Shown: in pieces, positions 1 through 6,580 of the stretch
Position numbering within the stretch: position 1 is the first letter of the stretch
Layout: every line of letters starts with the position of its first letter
Source: Anaerolineae bacterium
Lineage (GTDB): Bacteria; Chloroflexota; Anaerolineae; Aggregatilineales; Phototrophicaceae
DNA: 7,740 nucleotides
Reading direction: 5' to 3'
Assembly: GCA_025454715.1 (NCBI GenBank)
Contig: JALONY010000059.1
Span: 1-7,740, forward strand
Notes under the pieces: generated by a model
Told to the model about the DNA's origin: nothing
Seen by the model: only the letters and a program-made list of their open reading frames with translations
Database searches by the model: none
Program-made: the position numbers and the translations under genes

Positions 1-747
1 GTGGTCGGCACGCGCAAGGCCACCCGCTATGGCCGCGACATCACCACCGAGTTTTGTGGCGCGCTGGCCAAAGCCGGTGTGACCATCGTCAGCGGCTTGG
101 CCATCGGCATCGACGCGGCAGCCCACACCGCCGCCCTCGACGCGGGCGGGCGCACCGTGGCCGTGCTGGGCGGCGGGGTCGATGTGGTCTACCCGCGGGA
201 GAACGCCGCGCTCCACCAGCGCATCGTCGAGAGCGGGCAAGGCGCGCTGGTCTCGCAGTTCCCACCCGCCACCAAGCCCGACGGTGCCAATTTCCCGCGC
301 CGCAACGCGGTGCTGAGCGGCCTATGCCTCGGCACCCTGTTGGTCGAGGCACCGCTCAAGAGTGGCGCGCTGCACACCGTCAACGCCGCCCTCGAGCAAG
401 GCCGCGACGTGTTCGCCATCCCCCACAGCCTGCACAACGTGGCCGGTACCGCCAACAACCGCCTCATCCAAGAGGGCGCGCAATTGGTCAGCGAGCCGCG
501 GGACATCCTCGACGCCCTCGACCTGAGCGCCGAGCAAGTCCAAACCCGCGCCGTGGCCGAGCGCCTCGCCCCCGACTCGCCCGACGAGGCGCAGGTGTTG
601 GCACTGCTCACCGACGCCCCCATCCACGTCGATGACCTCGCCCGCGCCCTCGCCATGCCCATCCCCCAATTGACCGCAACGCTTACCCTACTCGAATTAA
701 AAGGGCTTGCACAACCCTTAGGGCACATGCAATATTGCGCGACATAG
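1..747 (+). CDS. dprA: DNA processing protein DprA (Smf), 3' part
   Basis: This is the C-terminal 248 residues of DprA, the cytoplasmic protein that binds incoming single-stranded DNA and loads RecA on it during transformation. The gene is cut by the window edge; the first GTG is an internal Val codon, and the N-terminal region (about 100 residues in typical DprA) is missing. What is visible is the Rossmann-like DNA_processg_A core: VGTRKATRYG at residues 2-11 (the G-S/T-R motif), VSGLAIGIDAAAH at 30-42, VLGGGVDVVYPREN at 55-68, NFPRRNAVLSGL at 97-108 and VEAPLKSGALHT at 115-126. The usual VPG after the EQGRDVF motif reads IPH here. A charged linker leads to a winged-helix-like C-terminal domain at about 190-245, as in many DprA proteins. 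Base composition falls near the 3' end (about 660-750). The next gene follows in the same direction after about 26 bases. The family assignment is secure; competence of the organism is only inferred. Confidence 0.95.
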   Translation: MVGTRKATRYGRDITTEFCGALAKAGVTIVSGLAIGIDAAAHTAALDAGGRTVAVLGGGVDVVYPRENAALHQRIVESGQGALVSQFPPATKPDGANFPRRNAVLSGLCLGTLLVEAPLKSGALHTVNAALEQGRDVFAIPHSLHNVAGTANNRLIQEGAQLVSEPRDILDALDLSAEQVQTRAVAERLAPDSPDEAQVLALLTDAPIHVDDLARALAMPIPQLTATLTLLELKGLAQPLGHMQYCAT

Positions 748-773
748 CAGATTGCACCCAAAGGCTGCCCCCT

Positions 774-1853
774 GTGAACCACTTTTACGCGATGATTCTG
801 GCGGGTGGCGGTGGAACCCGCCTCTGGCCGTTGAGCCGCACCCAAAACCCCAAACAAACGCTGGCGCTGACCGAGGAGCGCACGCTGTTTCGCATTGCCG
901 TAGACCGCCTGAGCGCGCTGTTCCCGCCCGAGCGCATCTTCGTCGTCAGCGGGCCGCGCCTGATGCCGACCCTGCGCGGTGACGCCATGCACATCCCCAA
1001 CGACAATTTCGTCGTCGAGCCCTACGCCCGCGACAACGCCGCCGCCGTGGCGTTGGGCTTGGCCGCCATCACCGCCCGTGACCCCGACGCCACGGTCGCC
1101 CTGCTGACCGCCGACCACCACATCGCCTCGACCGAAAAGTTCCTGTCGGTCTTGCGCGCCGCCCACGAGGTCGCCCAAGATGGCCACATCGTCACCCTCG
1201 GCATCACCCCGACCTACCCCTCCACCGGCTTCGGCTACATCCACCGTGGGGCGCTCCTACGTGAGCAGAATGGCCTGCCGATTTACCGCTCGCAAGGCTT
1301 TAAGGAAAAACCAACTCACGAGGTGGCCCTTCAATTCTTGGCCGATGGGTCGTACAGTTGGAACTCTGGCATGTTTATCTGGCATGTTCGTAAGGCCATG
1401 CAGGAGTTCGAGCGTCAGCAACCCGAGATGTATCATCTCTTGCAAGAACTGCGCCAAGCCTTCGCCGACACCCGTGACGACGTGGTGTTGGGGCGGGTCT
1501 GGGAAAAGATGCCGCGCAAATCCATCGATTATGCCATTATGGAAGGCGCGACCGATGTGGCCGTCATCCCGGTAGACATCGGTTGGAGCGACGTGGGGAG
1601 CTGGGCATCGCTTTATGAGGTGCTCAAGCTGGACGACAAAGGCAACGGGGTGCGCGGCAACGCCGATACCCTGCTCATCGACACCACCCAAACCCTGATT
1701 TTCAGCGAGAAGCTCACCGTGGCCATCGGCCTAGACGGGGTGGTCATCGTCGATACCCCCGACGCCCTGTTGGTCTGCCACCGCGACAAAGCCCAAGAAA
1801 TCAAGAAGGTCGTGGAGCACCTCAAGACCACCGGCCAAACCGACTATCTGTAA
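774..1853 (+). CDS. manC: Mannose-1-phosphate guanylyltransferase (GDP-mannose pyrophosphorylase)
   Basis: The enzyme makes GDP-mannose from mannose 1-phosphate and GTP in the cytoplasm, supplying mannose, fucose or rhamnose-type sugars for glycans. The GTG at 774 is preferred as start (359 residues): AAGG at 761-764 lies 9 bases upstream, and the protein begins close to the nucleotide-binding loop. A TTG at 735 would overlap dprA, and an ATG at 792 would leave almost nothing before the loop. Motifs, counted from GTG: GGGGTRLWPLSR at 11-22 with Lys27 (nucleotide binding), EPYARDNAA at 82-90, TADHHI at 112-117 with a probable metal-binding Asp114, GFGYI at 152-156, FKEKP at 176-180 (sugar-phosphate site), WNSGMFIW at 196-203, KSIDYAIME at 249-257 and GWSDVGSW at 270-277. 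At about 360 residues it is the single-domain type; the phosphomannose isomerase domain of bifunctional ManC/AlgA (about 470 residues) is absent. It is probably co-transcribed with dprA and topA. Confidence 0.92.
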   Translation: MNHFYAMILAGGGGTRLWPLSRTQNPKQTLALTEERTLFRIAVDRLSALFPPERIFVVSGPRLMPTLRGDAMHIPNDNFVVEPYARDNAAAVALGLAAITARDPDATVALLTADHHIASTEKFLSVLRAAHEVAQDGHIVTLGITPTYPSTGFGYIHRGALLREQNGLPIYRSQGFKEKPTHEVALQFLADGSYSWNSGMFIWHVRKAMQEFERQQPEMYHLLQELRQAFADTRDDVVLGRVWEKMPRKSIDYAIMEGATDVAVIPVDIGWSDVGSWASLYEVLKLDDKGNGVRGNADTLLIDTTQTLIFSEKLTVAIGLDGVVIVDTPDALLVCHRDKAQEIKKVVEHLKTTGQTDYL

Positions 1854-1879
1854 ACCGAACGAGACGAGACCGTAACCGC

Positions 1880-4444
1880 ATGGAAGCGTACTGCTTTAAG
1901 TGCAAGACCAAACGAGAGATGGTTGACCCCACGCCGGTCTATCTGGACAACGGCTCGCCCGCCACGGTCGGCACCTGCCCGGTCTGCGGCGGCAAGCTGT
2001 TCAAGATGGGGTTGACCGAGGCGCACGCCTCCATCGCCAAGCCCACCCCCACTGCCAAACCCGCCGCCAAGGCCACCAAGTCGGCGGCCAAAAAGTCCGC
2101 CACCACCGGCAAAACGGCAACGGCCAAGACCGCGAAGACAGCGGCCAAAAAGCCTGCCACCACCAGCAAAACGGTAGCGGCCAAGACCGGCAAGACGACC
2201 GATAAGCCAGCGGCCACCAAGACCGCGGCCAAGACCAGCGCGTCTAAAACCAGCAAGACCACCACGACCGGCAAGGCCAGCAAGACCAGCAAGGCGACGA
2301 CCAGCGCCAAATCGACCAAGTCCAGCAAATCCAGCGCGCCCGTCAAGCGCAGCGGGAGCTTGGTCATCGTCGAGTCGCCCGCCAAGGCCAAAAGCGTCGG
2401 GCGCTATCTGGGCGCGGGCTACACGGTCAAGGCCTCCAAAGGCCACGTCCGCGACCTGTACAAGAGCAAGTTGTCGGTAGACCTCGAGAACAACTTCGCC
2501 CCGACCTACACCGTGCCGATCGACAAGAAGGCCACCGTCAGCGAGCTGAAGAAGGCCGCCGAGGCCGCCGAGCAAATTTTCTTGGCGACCGACCCCGACC
2601 GCGAGGGCGAGGCCATCGCGTGGCACCTCATCCACGCGGCGGGCATGGACGAGCACCGCATCAAGCGGGTGGTCTTCCACGAAATCACCGAGCCCGCCGT
2701 CAAGGAAGCCTTCGCCCACCCGCGTGAGGTCGATATGTCGCTGGTCAACGCGCAGCAAGCCCGCCGCATCCTCGACCGCATCGTGGGTTATCAGGTCTCC
2801 GAGCTGCTGTGGACGAAAGTCCGCGGGCGCTTGTCGGCGGGGCGCGTGCAGAGCATCGCCCTGCGCCTCGTGGTAGACCGCGAGCGCGAAATCGAGGCGT
2901 TCACACCACGGGAATACTGGACGGTCGATGTTGACCTGAAGAAGCAACTGGGCGAGCAACGCCCGTTCCGCGCCCGCCTCGCCAAGGTTAAGGGCGAGAC
3001 GCCCGAGCTGGACTCCGAGGCGGCGGTCAAGCCGCACCTCGACGCGCTGGAGCGCAGCCTGTACACCGTCTCCGACGTGAACAAAGGCCAGATGCAGCGC
3101 AAGCCCGCCGCGCCGTTCACCACCAGCACCCTCCAGCAAGAGGCCTCGCGCCGACTCGGGTTCAACGCCCGCCGCACCATGAGCGCCGCCCAACAACTGT
3201 ACGAGGGCATCGACCTCGGCGCGCAGGGCACGCTGGGCTTGATTACCTACATGCGTACCGACAGCGTCAACGTCAGCGCCCAAGCCCAGACCGAGGCGCG
3301 CACCTACGTCGAGAAGCGCTTCGGCAAATCGTTCATCCCGTCCAAGCCCAATGTGTATAAGACCAAGGCCAAGGGCGCGCAAGAAGCGCACGAGGCCGTC
3401 CGCCCGACCTCGGTCGAGCGCACCCCTGACCGCCTCAAAAGCGCCCTGAGCGGCGACCAATTCAAGCTCTACAAGCTGATTTGGGAGCGTTTCGTGGCCA
3501 GCCAGATGAGCAACGCGGTCTACGACACGCTCAAAATCGAAATCGAGGCCGGCCCGACCCCCAAGGACAAGCCATATCTGTTGCGCGCCAGCAACCGCCA
3601 ATTGGCCTTCGCGGGGTTCTTGGCCGTCTATGAAGAGGGCAAGGACGACGAGGCCAGCGACGGCGACGAGGGGCGCATCATCCCGCCCTTGCAGGCCAAC
3701 GAGAAGCTCGACCTCGTCCGCCTCGCCCCAGAGCAACACTTCACCGAGCCGCCCCCGCGCTACACCGAGGCCACCTTGGTCAAGGCGCTGGAAGAGTTCG
3801 GGATTGGCCGCCCCAGCACCTACGCCCCAACCATGGGCGTCATCCAAGACCGCGATTACGTCGAGGTGGTCAACAAGCGCATGGTGCCCACCGACATCGG
3901 CAAGTTGGTCAACGATTTGCTGGTGCAGTTCTTCCCCGACTTCATGGACTTCTCGTTTACGGCGCGCATGGAAGACCAACTCGACGACGTGGCCGAGGGC
4001 GAGGCCGAATGGCAACCCATCTTGGGCTCCTTTTATGACCGTTTCGCCCAGCAGCTCCAGACGGCCAAGGCCGATATGCCCCGCGTGCAGCCGATCGAGA
4101 AAATCGGGCGCACCTGCCCGACCTGCGGCACCGGCGACCTCATCATCAAGCATGGGCGTTACGGCAAGTTCATCGGGTGCAGCAATTATCCCGAGTGCAA
4201 GCACACCGAGCCGTATGTCGAGCGCACCGGCGTGATGTGCGCCAAGTGCGGCGCGACCGATGGCGGCGAACTGCTGGCGCGCAAGACCCGTGCCGGTCGG
4301 ACGTTCTTCGGGTGCTCACGCTACCCCGATTGCGATTACACGGCGTGGCGCTTGCCCAAGCCGGTCAAGGGCGGGGTGCTGATCATCGAGGACGACGAAT
4401 CCACCCCGACCCAAGGGCAACCCTCACGCCGCAAGACGGGGTGA
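1880..4444 (+). CDS. topA: Type IA DNA topoisomerase I with N-terminal zinc ribbon and histone-H1-like linker
   Basis: The enzyme relaxes negative supercoils by a transient 5'-phosphotyrosyl break in one strand. The 854-residue protein has, in order: a short zinc ribbon (residues 1-44; Cys5, Cys8, Cys33, Cys36; DUF5679-like); a linker at about 45-157 made almost only of Lys, Ala, Thr and Ser; a Toprim domain with Glu165 in VIVESPAKAK and the metal site Asp238-x-Asp240-x-Glu242; the catalytic body with the RGRLSAGRVQS region near 315-325 and the active-site motif ITYMRTDS, Tyr457 with Arg459; the EEFGIGRPSTYAPTMGVIQ region near 638-656; and two C-terminal topoisomerase zinc fingers (Cys746/749/767/773 and Cys787/790/812/818). 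All core residues are present, so it should be active. The start ATG at 1880 has only a weak purine-rich upstream stretch, but the conserved zinc ribbon begins right after it. It follows the guanylyltransferase gene by 26 bases. E. coli TopA (865 residues) starts directly with Toprim; the extra N-terminal part is the unusual feature. Confidence 0.96.
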   Translation: MEAYCFKCKTKREMVDPTPVYLDNGSPATVGTCPVCGGKLFKMGLTEAHASIAKPTPTAKPAAKATKSAAKKSATTGKTATAKTAKTAAKKPATTSKTVAAKTGKTTDKPAATKTAAKTSASKTSKTTTTGKASKTSKATTSAKSTKSSKSSAPVKRSGSLVIVESPAKAKSVGRYLGAGYTVKASKGHVRDLYKSKLSVDLENNFAPTYTVPIDKKATVSELKKAAEAAEQIFLATDPDREGEAIAWHLIHAAGMDEHRIKRVVFHEITEPAVKEAFAHPREVDMSLVNAQQARRILDRIVGYQVSELLWTKVRGRLSAGRVQSIALRLVVDREREIEAFTPREYWTVDVDLKKQLGEQRPFRARLAKVKGETPELDSEAAVKPHLDALERSLYTVSDVNKGQMQRKPAAPFTTSTLQQEASRRLGFNARRTMSAAQQLYEGIDLGAQGTLGLITYMRTDSVNVSAQAQTEARTYVEKRFGKSFIPSKPNVYKTKAKGAQEAHEAVRPTSVERTPDRLKSALSGDQFKLYKLIWERFVASQMSNAVYDTLKIEIEAGPTPKDKPYLLRASNRQLAFAGFLAVYEEGKDDEASDGDEGRIIPPLQANEKLDLVRLAPEQHFTEPPPRYTEATLVKALEEFGIGRPSTYAPTMGVIQDRDYVEVVNKRMVPTDIGKLVNDLLVQFFPDFMDFSFTARMEDQLDDVAEGEAEWQPILGSFYDRFAQQLQTAKADMPRVQPIEKIGRTCPTCGTGDLIIKHGRYGKFIGCSNYPECKHTEPYVERTGVMCAKCGATDGGELLARKTRAGRTFFGCSRYPDCDYTAWRLPKPVKGGVLIIEDDESTPTQGQPSRRKTG
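2084..2197 (+). repeat. Tandem 57-bp duplication in the topA linker
   Basis: Two adjacent 57-base units, 2084-2140 and 2141-2197, match at 49 of 57 positions by hand alignment. Each encodes 19 residues: AAKKSATTGKTATAKTAKT and AAKKPATTSKTVAAKTGKT. The rest of the linker (about 2030-2350) is also low-complexity, with recurring AGCAAGACC and GCCAAGACC steps. The unit length is a multiple of three, so the duplication keeps the reading frame and simply lengthens the basic linker. Confidence 0.8.
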
Positions 4445-4465
4445 GCTGAATGATTCTGGAGCCAA

Positions 4466-4492
4466 GAGCGCCAAGACAATATCTTGGCGCTC
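4466..4492 (+). terminator. Perfect hairpin downstream of topA, possible terminator
   Basis: GAGCGCCAAGA (4466-4476) and TCTTGGCGCTC (4482-4492) form a perfect 11-bp stem around the loop CAATA, 22 bases after the topA stop. The position fits the end of the dprA-manC-topA transcript. There is no T-run after the stem on either strand (TCACTATGTT is only loosely T-rich), so it is not a textbook intrinsic terminator. It may instead cap the 3' end of the mRNA, or act as a DNA palindrome over the start of the nuclease transcription unit. Confidence 0.45.
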
Positions 4493-4522
4493 ACTATGTT
4501 ATACCAAACAAAAGGATCTCGA

Positions 4523-5296
4523 ATGATGGACACAGGGACTCGTGAGCGTATTTATACCATTATCTTAAGAGCAGCTCAAAGCCGCTTTACGAAAAAGGCA
4601 AATGATAAAAGGGAAACTGAATATAACCCATTCTTGCAAGCATTTTTCAGCCGAAAAGACATCGCCAAAAGCGCGCTTATGCACTCTTTCTCGACTTCAA
4701 TCGGGATGTCGGCCTATGAGCAAATCGCGGAAGCTTTGGTGAGTGCCAGACCCGGCTTTTCATCAGCCAACATTACCAGACAATATCGACTTACAGGGCA
4801 GATTGACGGTCAGACGGAAAGCGTCATAGCACAACTCATAAATGAACGAGGCTTGTCGAGAAACGAAGAAATCAACAAGGTACGTCAATCGATTCTTCCC
4901 AGCACCCATGCTACGAGTATCACCGATAAGGATAGCGTGGTCGATATTCACGTCACTTTTCCCGATGGCAGTCTCATGCTCATTGACATCACCACCGTCA
5001 AACCAAGCAAAAAAGAGTTCGATTATTTGCACCAAAAGATGCTGCGTTGGCACGCTTTAACCTATAGCCTCAACACAAAAGCCTTTGTCAATGCCTACAT
5101 CGGCATTCCTTTCAACCCCTACCATCCTAAGCCTTACAAACGGTGGACGGTCAAGTTCGACCCCGATTTTATCGTCGTGCAAAATGAGTTATGGTCTCTG
5201 TTGGCCGGATACGATGTTTTCGATGAAATCGTTGATGTGTTCAACGAAGTTGGCCTTGCCTTGCGCGATCAACTGGATGCTTATCTCGAAACTTAG
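4523..5296 (+). CDS. TdeIII-like Type II restriction endonuclease
   Basis: The predicted nuclease would cut unmodified double-stranded DNA at the site protected by the neighbouring methyltransferase. Two adjacent ATGs (4523, 4526) follow AAAGGA at 4511-4516; the first gives 257 residues. A TTG at 4484 lies inside the hairpin and is rejected. No signal peptide or membrane segment is seen. The block FNPYHPKPYKRW at 197-208 and the following region (about 210-250) resemble what I recall of the TdeIII family; TdeIII itself recognises GGNCC. The probable PD-(D/E)xK core is SVVDIHV (Asp141), a turn, then LIDITTVKPSKK (Asp155, Thr157, Lys160). The family motif as I recall it is closer to E-I-K-T-x-K-P, so the acidic residue is Asp and the usual catalytic Lys position is Thr; Lys160 may substitute. 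The gene runs toward the methyltransferase gene and overlaps its end by 4 bases. The restriction-enzyme call is firm from pairing and fold motif; the exact family and the site are less certain. Confidence 0.8.
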   Translation: MMDTGTRERIYTIILRAAQSRFTKKANDKRETEYNPFLQAFFSRKDIAKSALMHSFSTSIGMSAYEQIAEALVSARPGFSSANITRQYRLTGQIDGQTESVIAQLINERGLSRNEEINKVRQSILPSTHATSITDKDSVVDIHVTFPDGSLMLIDITTVKPSKKEFDYLHQKMLRWHALTYSLNTKAFVNAYIGIPFNPYHPKPYKRWTVKFDPDFIVVQNELWSLLAGYDVFDEIVDVFNEVGLALRDQLDAYLET

Positions 5297-6549
5297 GTGG
5301 ATGTCTCCCAAAGCGAGAGCTGACGAGGGACTTCCGTGGGTTCCCGTTTCGTCACTGCACCTTCGGATGTACCGCTTAACGTATCGTAAATTGCCCGTGC
5401 GACGTGATAGCCGAGGTTAACGGGAACCGCGTTGCCGATTTGCTTATACTGCGACGCAATCGACCCAGAGAACGCCCAATCATCGGGAAAGGTCTGAAGG
5501 CGGGCATACTCACGAACGGTGAGCGGTCTGGTTTCGGACGGGTGACACCGCTCGGTCTGTTTTTGGGCTGGGCTACAGGTCAATGTTAAAGAGGGTTCAT
5601 CCCAATCCAACCGGCGCGCCATCCCGGTTTTACCACCCGTAAGGTGATAACTGCCGCCCATGTAGTCTCTCTGGACATCATCCGGCAAATCTCGCCAGTA
5701 CCCACCGGGTGGAACCATCTCCAAAACACGCCGTTTTTTCTCGGGGTACAGTGCTCCTGCAGACTTTGGACACCCCTCGAGGGCTTCTCTCAACGAAAGG
5801 GTGTAATCTCTTTCACTGGGAAACGAGAAAGATTGATCGATGTCTTCACGAACGCCAACGATAAATACCCTTTCTCGCTTTTGTGGCACATCAAGAAACT
5901 GAGCCTTGAGCACACGAAAACACACTTTATAGCCCAAGTCTTCCAGAATATGCACCATTGTCCTCAAAGTCCGCCCAGAGTCGTGCTCCAACAAGCCTTT
6001 GACATTTTCACCTAAGGCGATTTTGGGGCGAATTTGGCTCACACAGCGCGCAAACTCAAAAAACAAGGTTCCACGAGTGTCCTCGAAGCCTCTTCCTTGC
6101 CCAGCATAACTGAATGCTTGACACGGAAAGCCACCAGCAACGACATCCACCGCATCAGCATAATCCTGAAAATCGACGCGAGCGACATCAGAATGCAATA
6201 CATTCCAACTCGGTCGGTTGGCTTTTAAGGTGTTTGCAGCATCCTTATCCCATTCCACCAACAACCGCGTCTCGAAGCCTGCATTTTCAAACCCTAAGGC
6301 CAGCCCACCGGCACCAGAAAAGAGCTCAATGACATTAAAGCGATGCGGTTCGGTTTTCAACACGTAAAAACCTCGCGATGAATGTTGCGCGCTGTATTTG
6401 TCGTATACGCGCTGAAGTTCGTTTACATCGAACAAGCGATAATTATGGGTTGACCTTAAAGCCTTGATGAGCCCCTTCTTTTCCCATCTGCGAATGGTAT
6501 CGGGAGAAACGCCTAAGATTGTGGCAGCCTCTTGGACAGTCTTGAGCAT
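5293..6549 (-). CDS. DNA cytosine-5 methyltransferase with N-terminal MerR-type HTH
   Basis: This 418-residue protein should transfer a methyl group from S-adenosylmethionine to C5 of cytosine and protect the host from the adjacent nuclease. Residues 4-50 form a MerR/excisionase-type winged helix-turn-helix (VQEAATILGVSPDTIRRWEKK, then the wing HNYRLF). The catalytic domain starts at about 71: motif I IELFSGAGGLALGF (74-87), motif IV FPCQ with catalytic Cys143, motif VI ENV (181-183), motif VIII QKRER (223-227), a target-recognition region at about 235-340, motif IX RPLTVREYARLQTFPDDW (341-358) and motif X QIGNAVPVNLG (370-380). All catalytic motifs are intact. The segment SPAQKQTERCHPSE (326-339) resembles, from memory, enzymes of the GGNCC/GGWCC group. 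AAGG lies 7 bases upstream of the ATG, inside a palindrome that may be its operator. The gene is convergent with the nuclease gene, with overlapping stop codons. The methyltransferase call is secure; self-regulation is inferred. Confidence 0.95.
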   Translation of the reverse strand: MLKTVQEAATILGVSPDTIRRWEKKGLIKALRSTHNYRLFDVNELQRVYDKYSAQHSSRGFYVLKTEPHRFNVIELFSGAGGLALGFENAGFETRLLVEWDKDAANTLKANRPSWNVLHSDVARVDFQDYADAVDVVAGGFPCQAFSYAGQGRGFEDTRGTLFFEFARCVSQIRPKIALGENVKGLLEHDSGRTLRTMVHILEDLGYKVCFRVLKAQFLDVPQKRERVFIVGVREDIDQSFSFPSERDYTLSLREALEGCPKSAGALYPEKKRRVLEMVPPGGYWRDLPDDVQRDYMGGSYHLTGGKTGMARRLDWDEPSLTLTCSPAQKQTERCHPSETRPLTVREYARLQTFPDDWAFSGSIASQYKQIGNAVPVNLGYHVARAIYDTLSGTSEGAVTKREPTEVPRQLSLWETST

Positions 6550-6553
6550 TTTA

Positions 6554-6578
6554 TAACCTTTGCATTATGCATTGGTTA
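6554..6578 (-). promoter_or_regulatory. 25-bp inverted repeat in the methyltransferase leader, candidate operator
   Basis: On the plus strand the order is TAACC (6554-6558), TT, TGCAT (6561-6565), a central T (6566), ATGCA (6567-6571), TT, GGTTA (6574-6578). The outer 5-bp arms and the inner 5-bp arms are perfect inverted repeats; only the two TT/TT steps break the symmetry, so 10 of 12 arm pairs match. It starts 4 bases upstream of the methyltransferase ATG, ends 2 bases before the candidate -10 box, and contains the ribosome binding site (AAGG on the minus strand, 6557-6560). The 1-base centre fits a dimer-binding DNA site better than an RNA hairpin. The obvious candidate ligand is the HTH of the methyltransferase itself; this is inference. 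Confidence 0.55.
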
Positions 6579-6580
6579 CT

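Noticed and set aside
704..718. Small inverted repeat GGG...CCC near the dprA 3' end as a terminator
   Set aside because: It has only a few pairs, lies within the coding region and has no T-run after it.
707..736. Possible promoter TTGCAC-18-AATATT before the guanylyltransferase gene
   Set aside because: The matches are weak (three and four positions) and it lies inside the dprA coding sequence; only the local AT-richness favours it.
735..773. Upstream TTG start for the guanylyltransferase
   Set aside because: It would add 13 residues absent from the family and overlap dprA; GTG at 774 has a Shine-Dalgarno-like AAGG at suitable spacing.
189..1244. A 351-codon minus-strand frame across dprA and manC
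   Set aside because: It spans two well-supported plus-strand genes, has low-complexity composition and no recognisable domain.
1844..4204. A 786-codon open frame on the minus strand across topA
   Set aside because: It is the mirror of a GC-rich gene: its product is Gly/Leu/Arg-rich low complexity without known motifs, while the plus strand encodes an intact topoisomerase I with all catalytic residues.
4473..4500. Possible nuclease promoter AAGACA-16-TATGTT
   Set aside because: Each box matches the consensus at only four positions and the -35 overlaps the hairpin; too weak to list as a feature.
4484..4522. Upstream TTG start for the restriction endonuclease
   Set aside because: It lies within the hairpin and lacks a ribosome binding site; the ATG pair at 4523/4526 follows AAAGGA.
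5644..6015. A 123-codon plus-strand frame antisense to the methyltransferase
   Set aside because: It is opposite conserved methyltransferase motifs, has no ribosome binding site and resembles no known protein.
6550..6555. TATAAA next to the methyltransferase ATG as a -10 box
   Set aside because: Transcription would begin inside the coding region, and no -35-like sequence lies 16-18 bases upstream.
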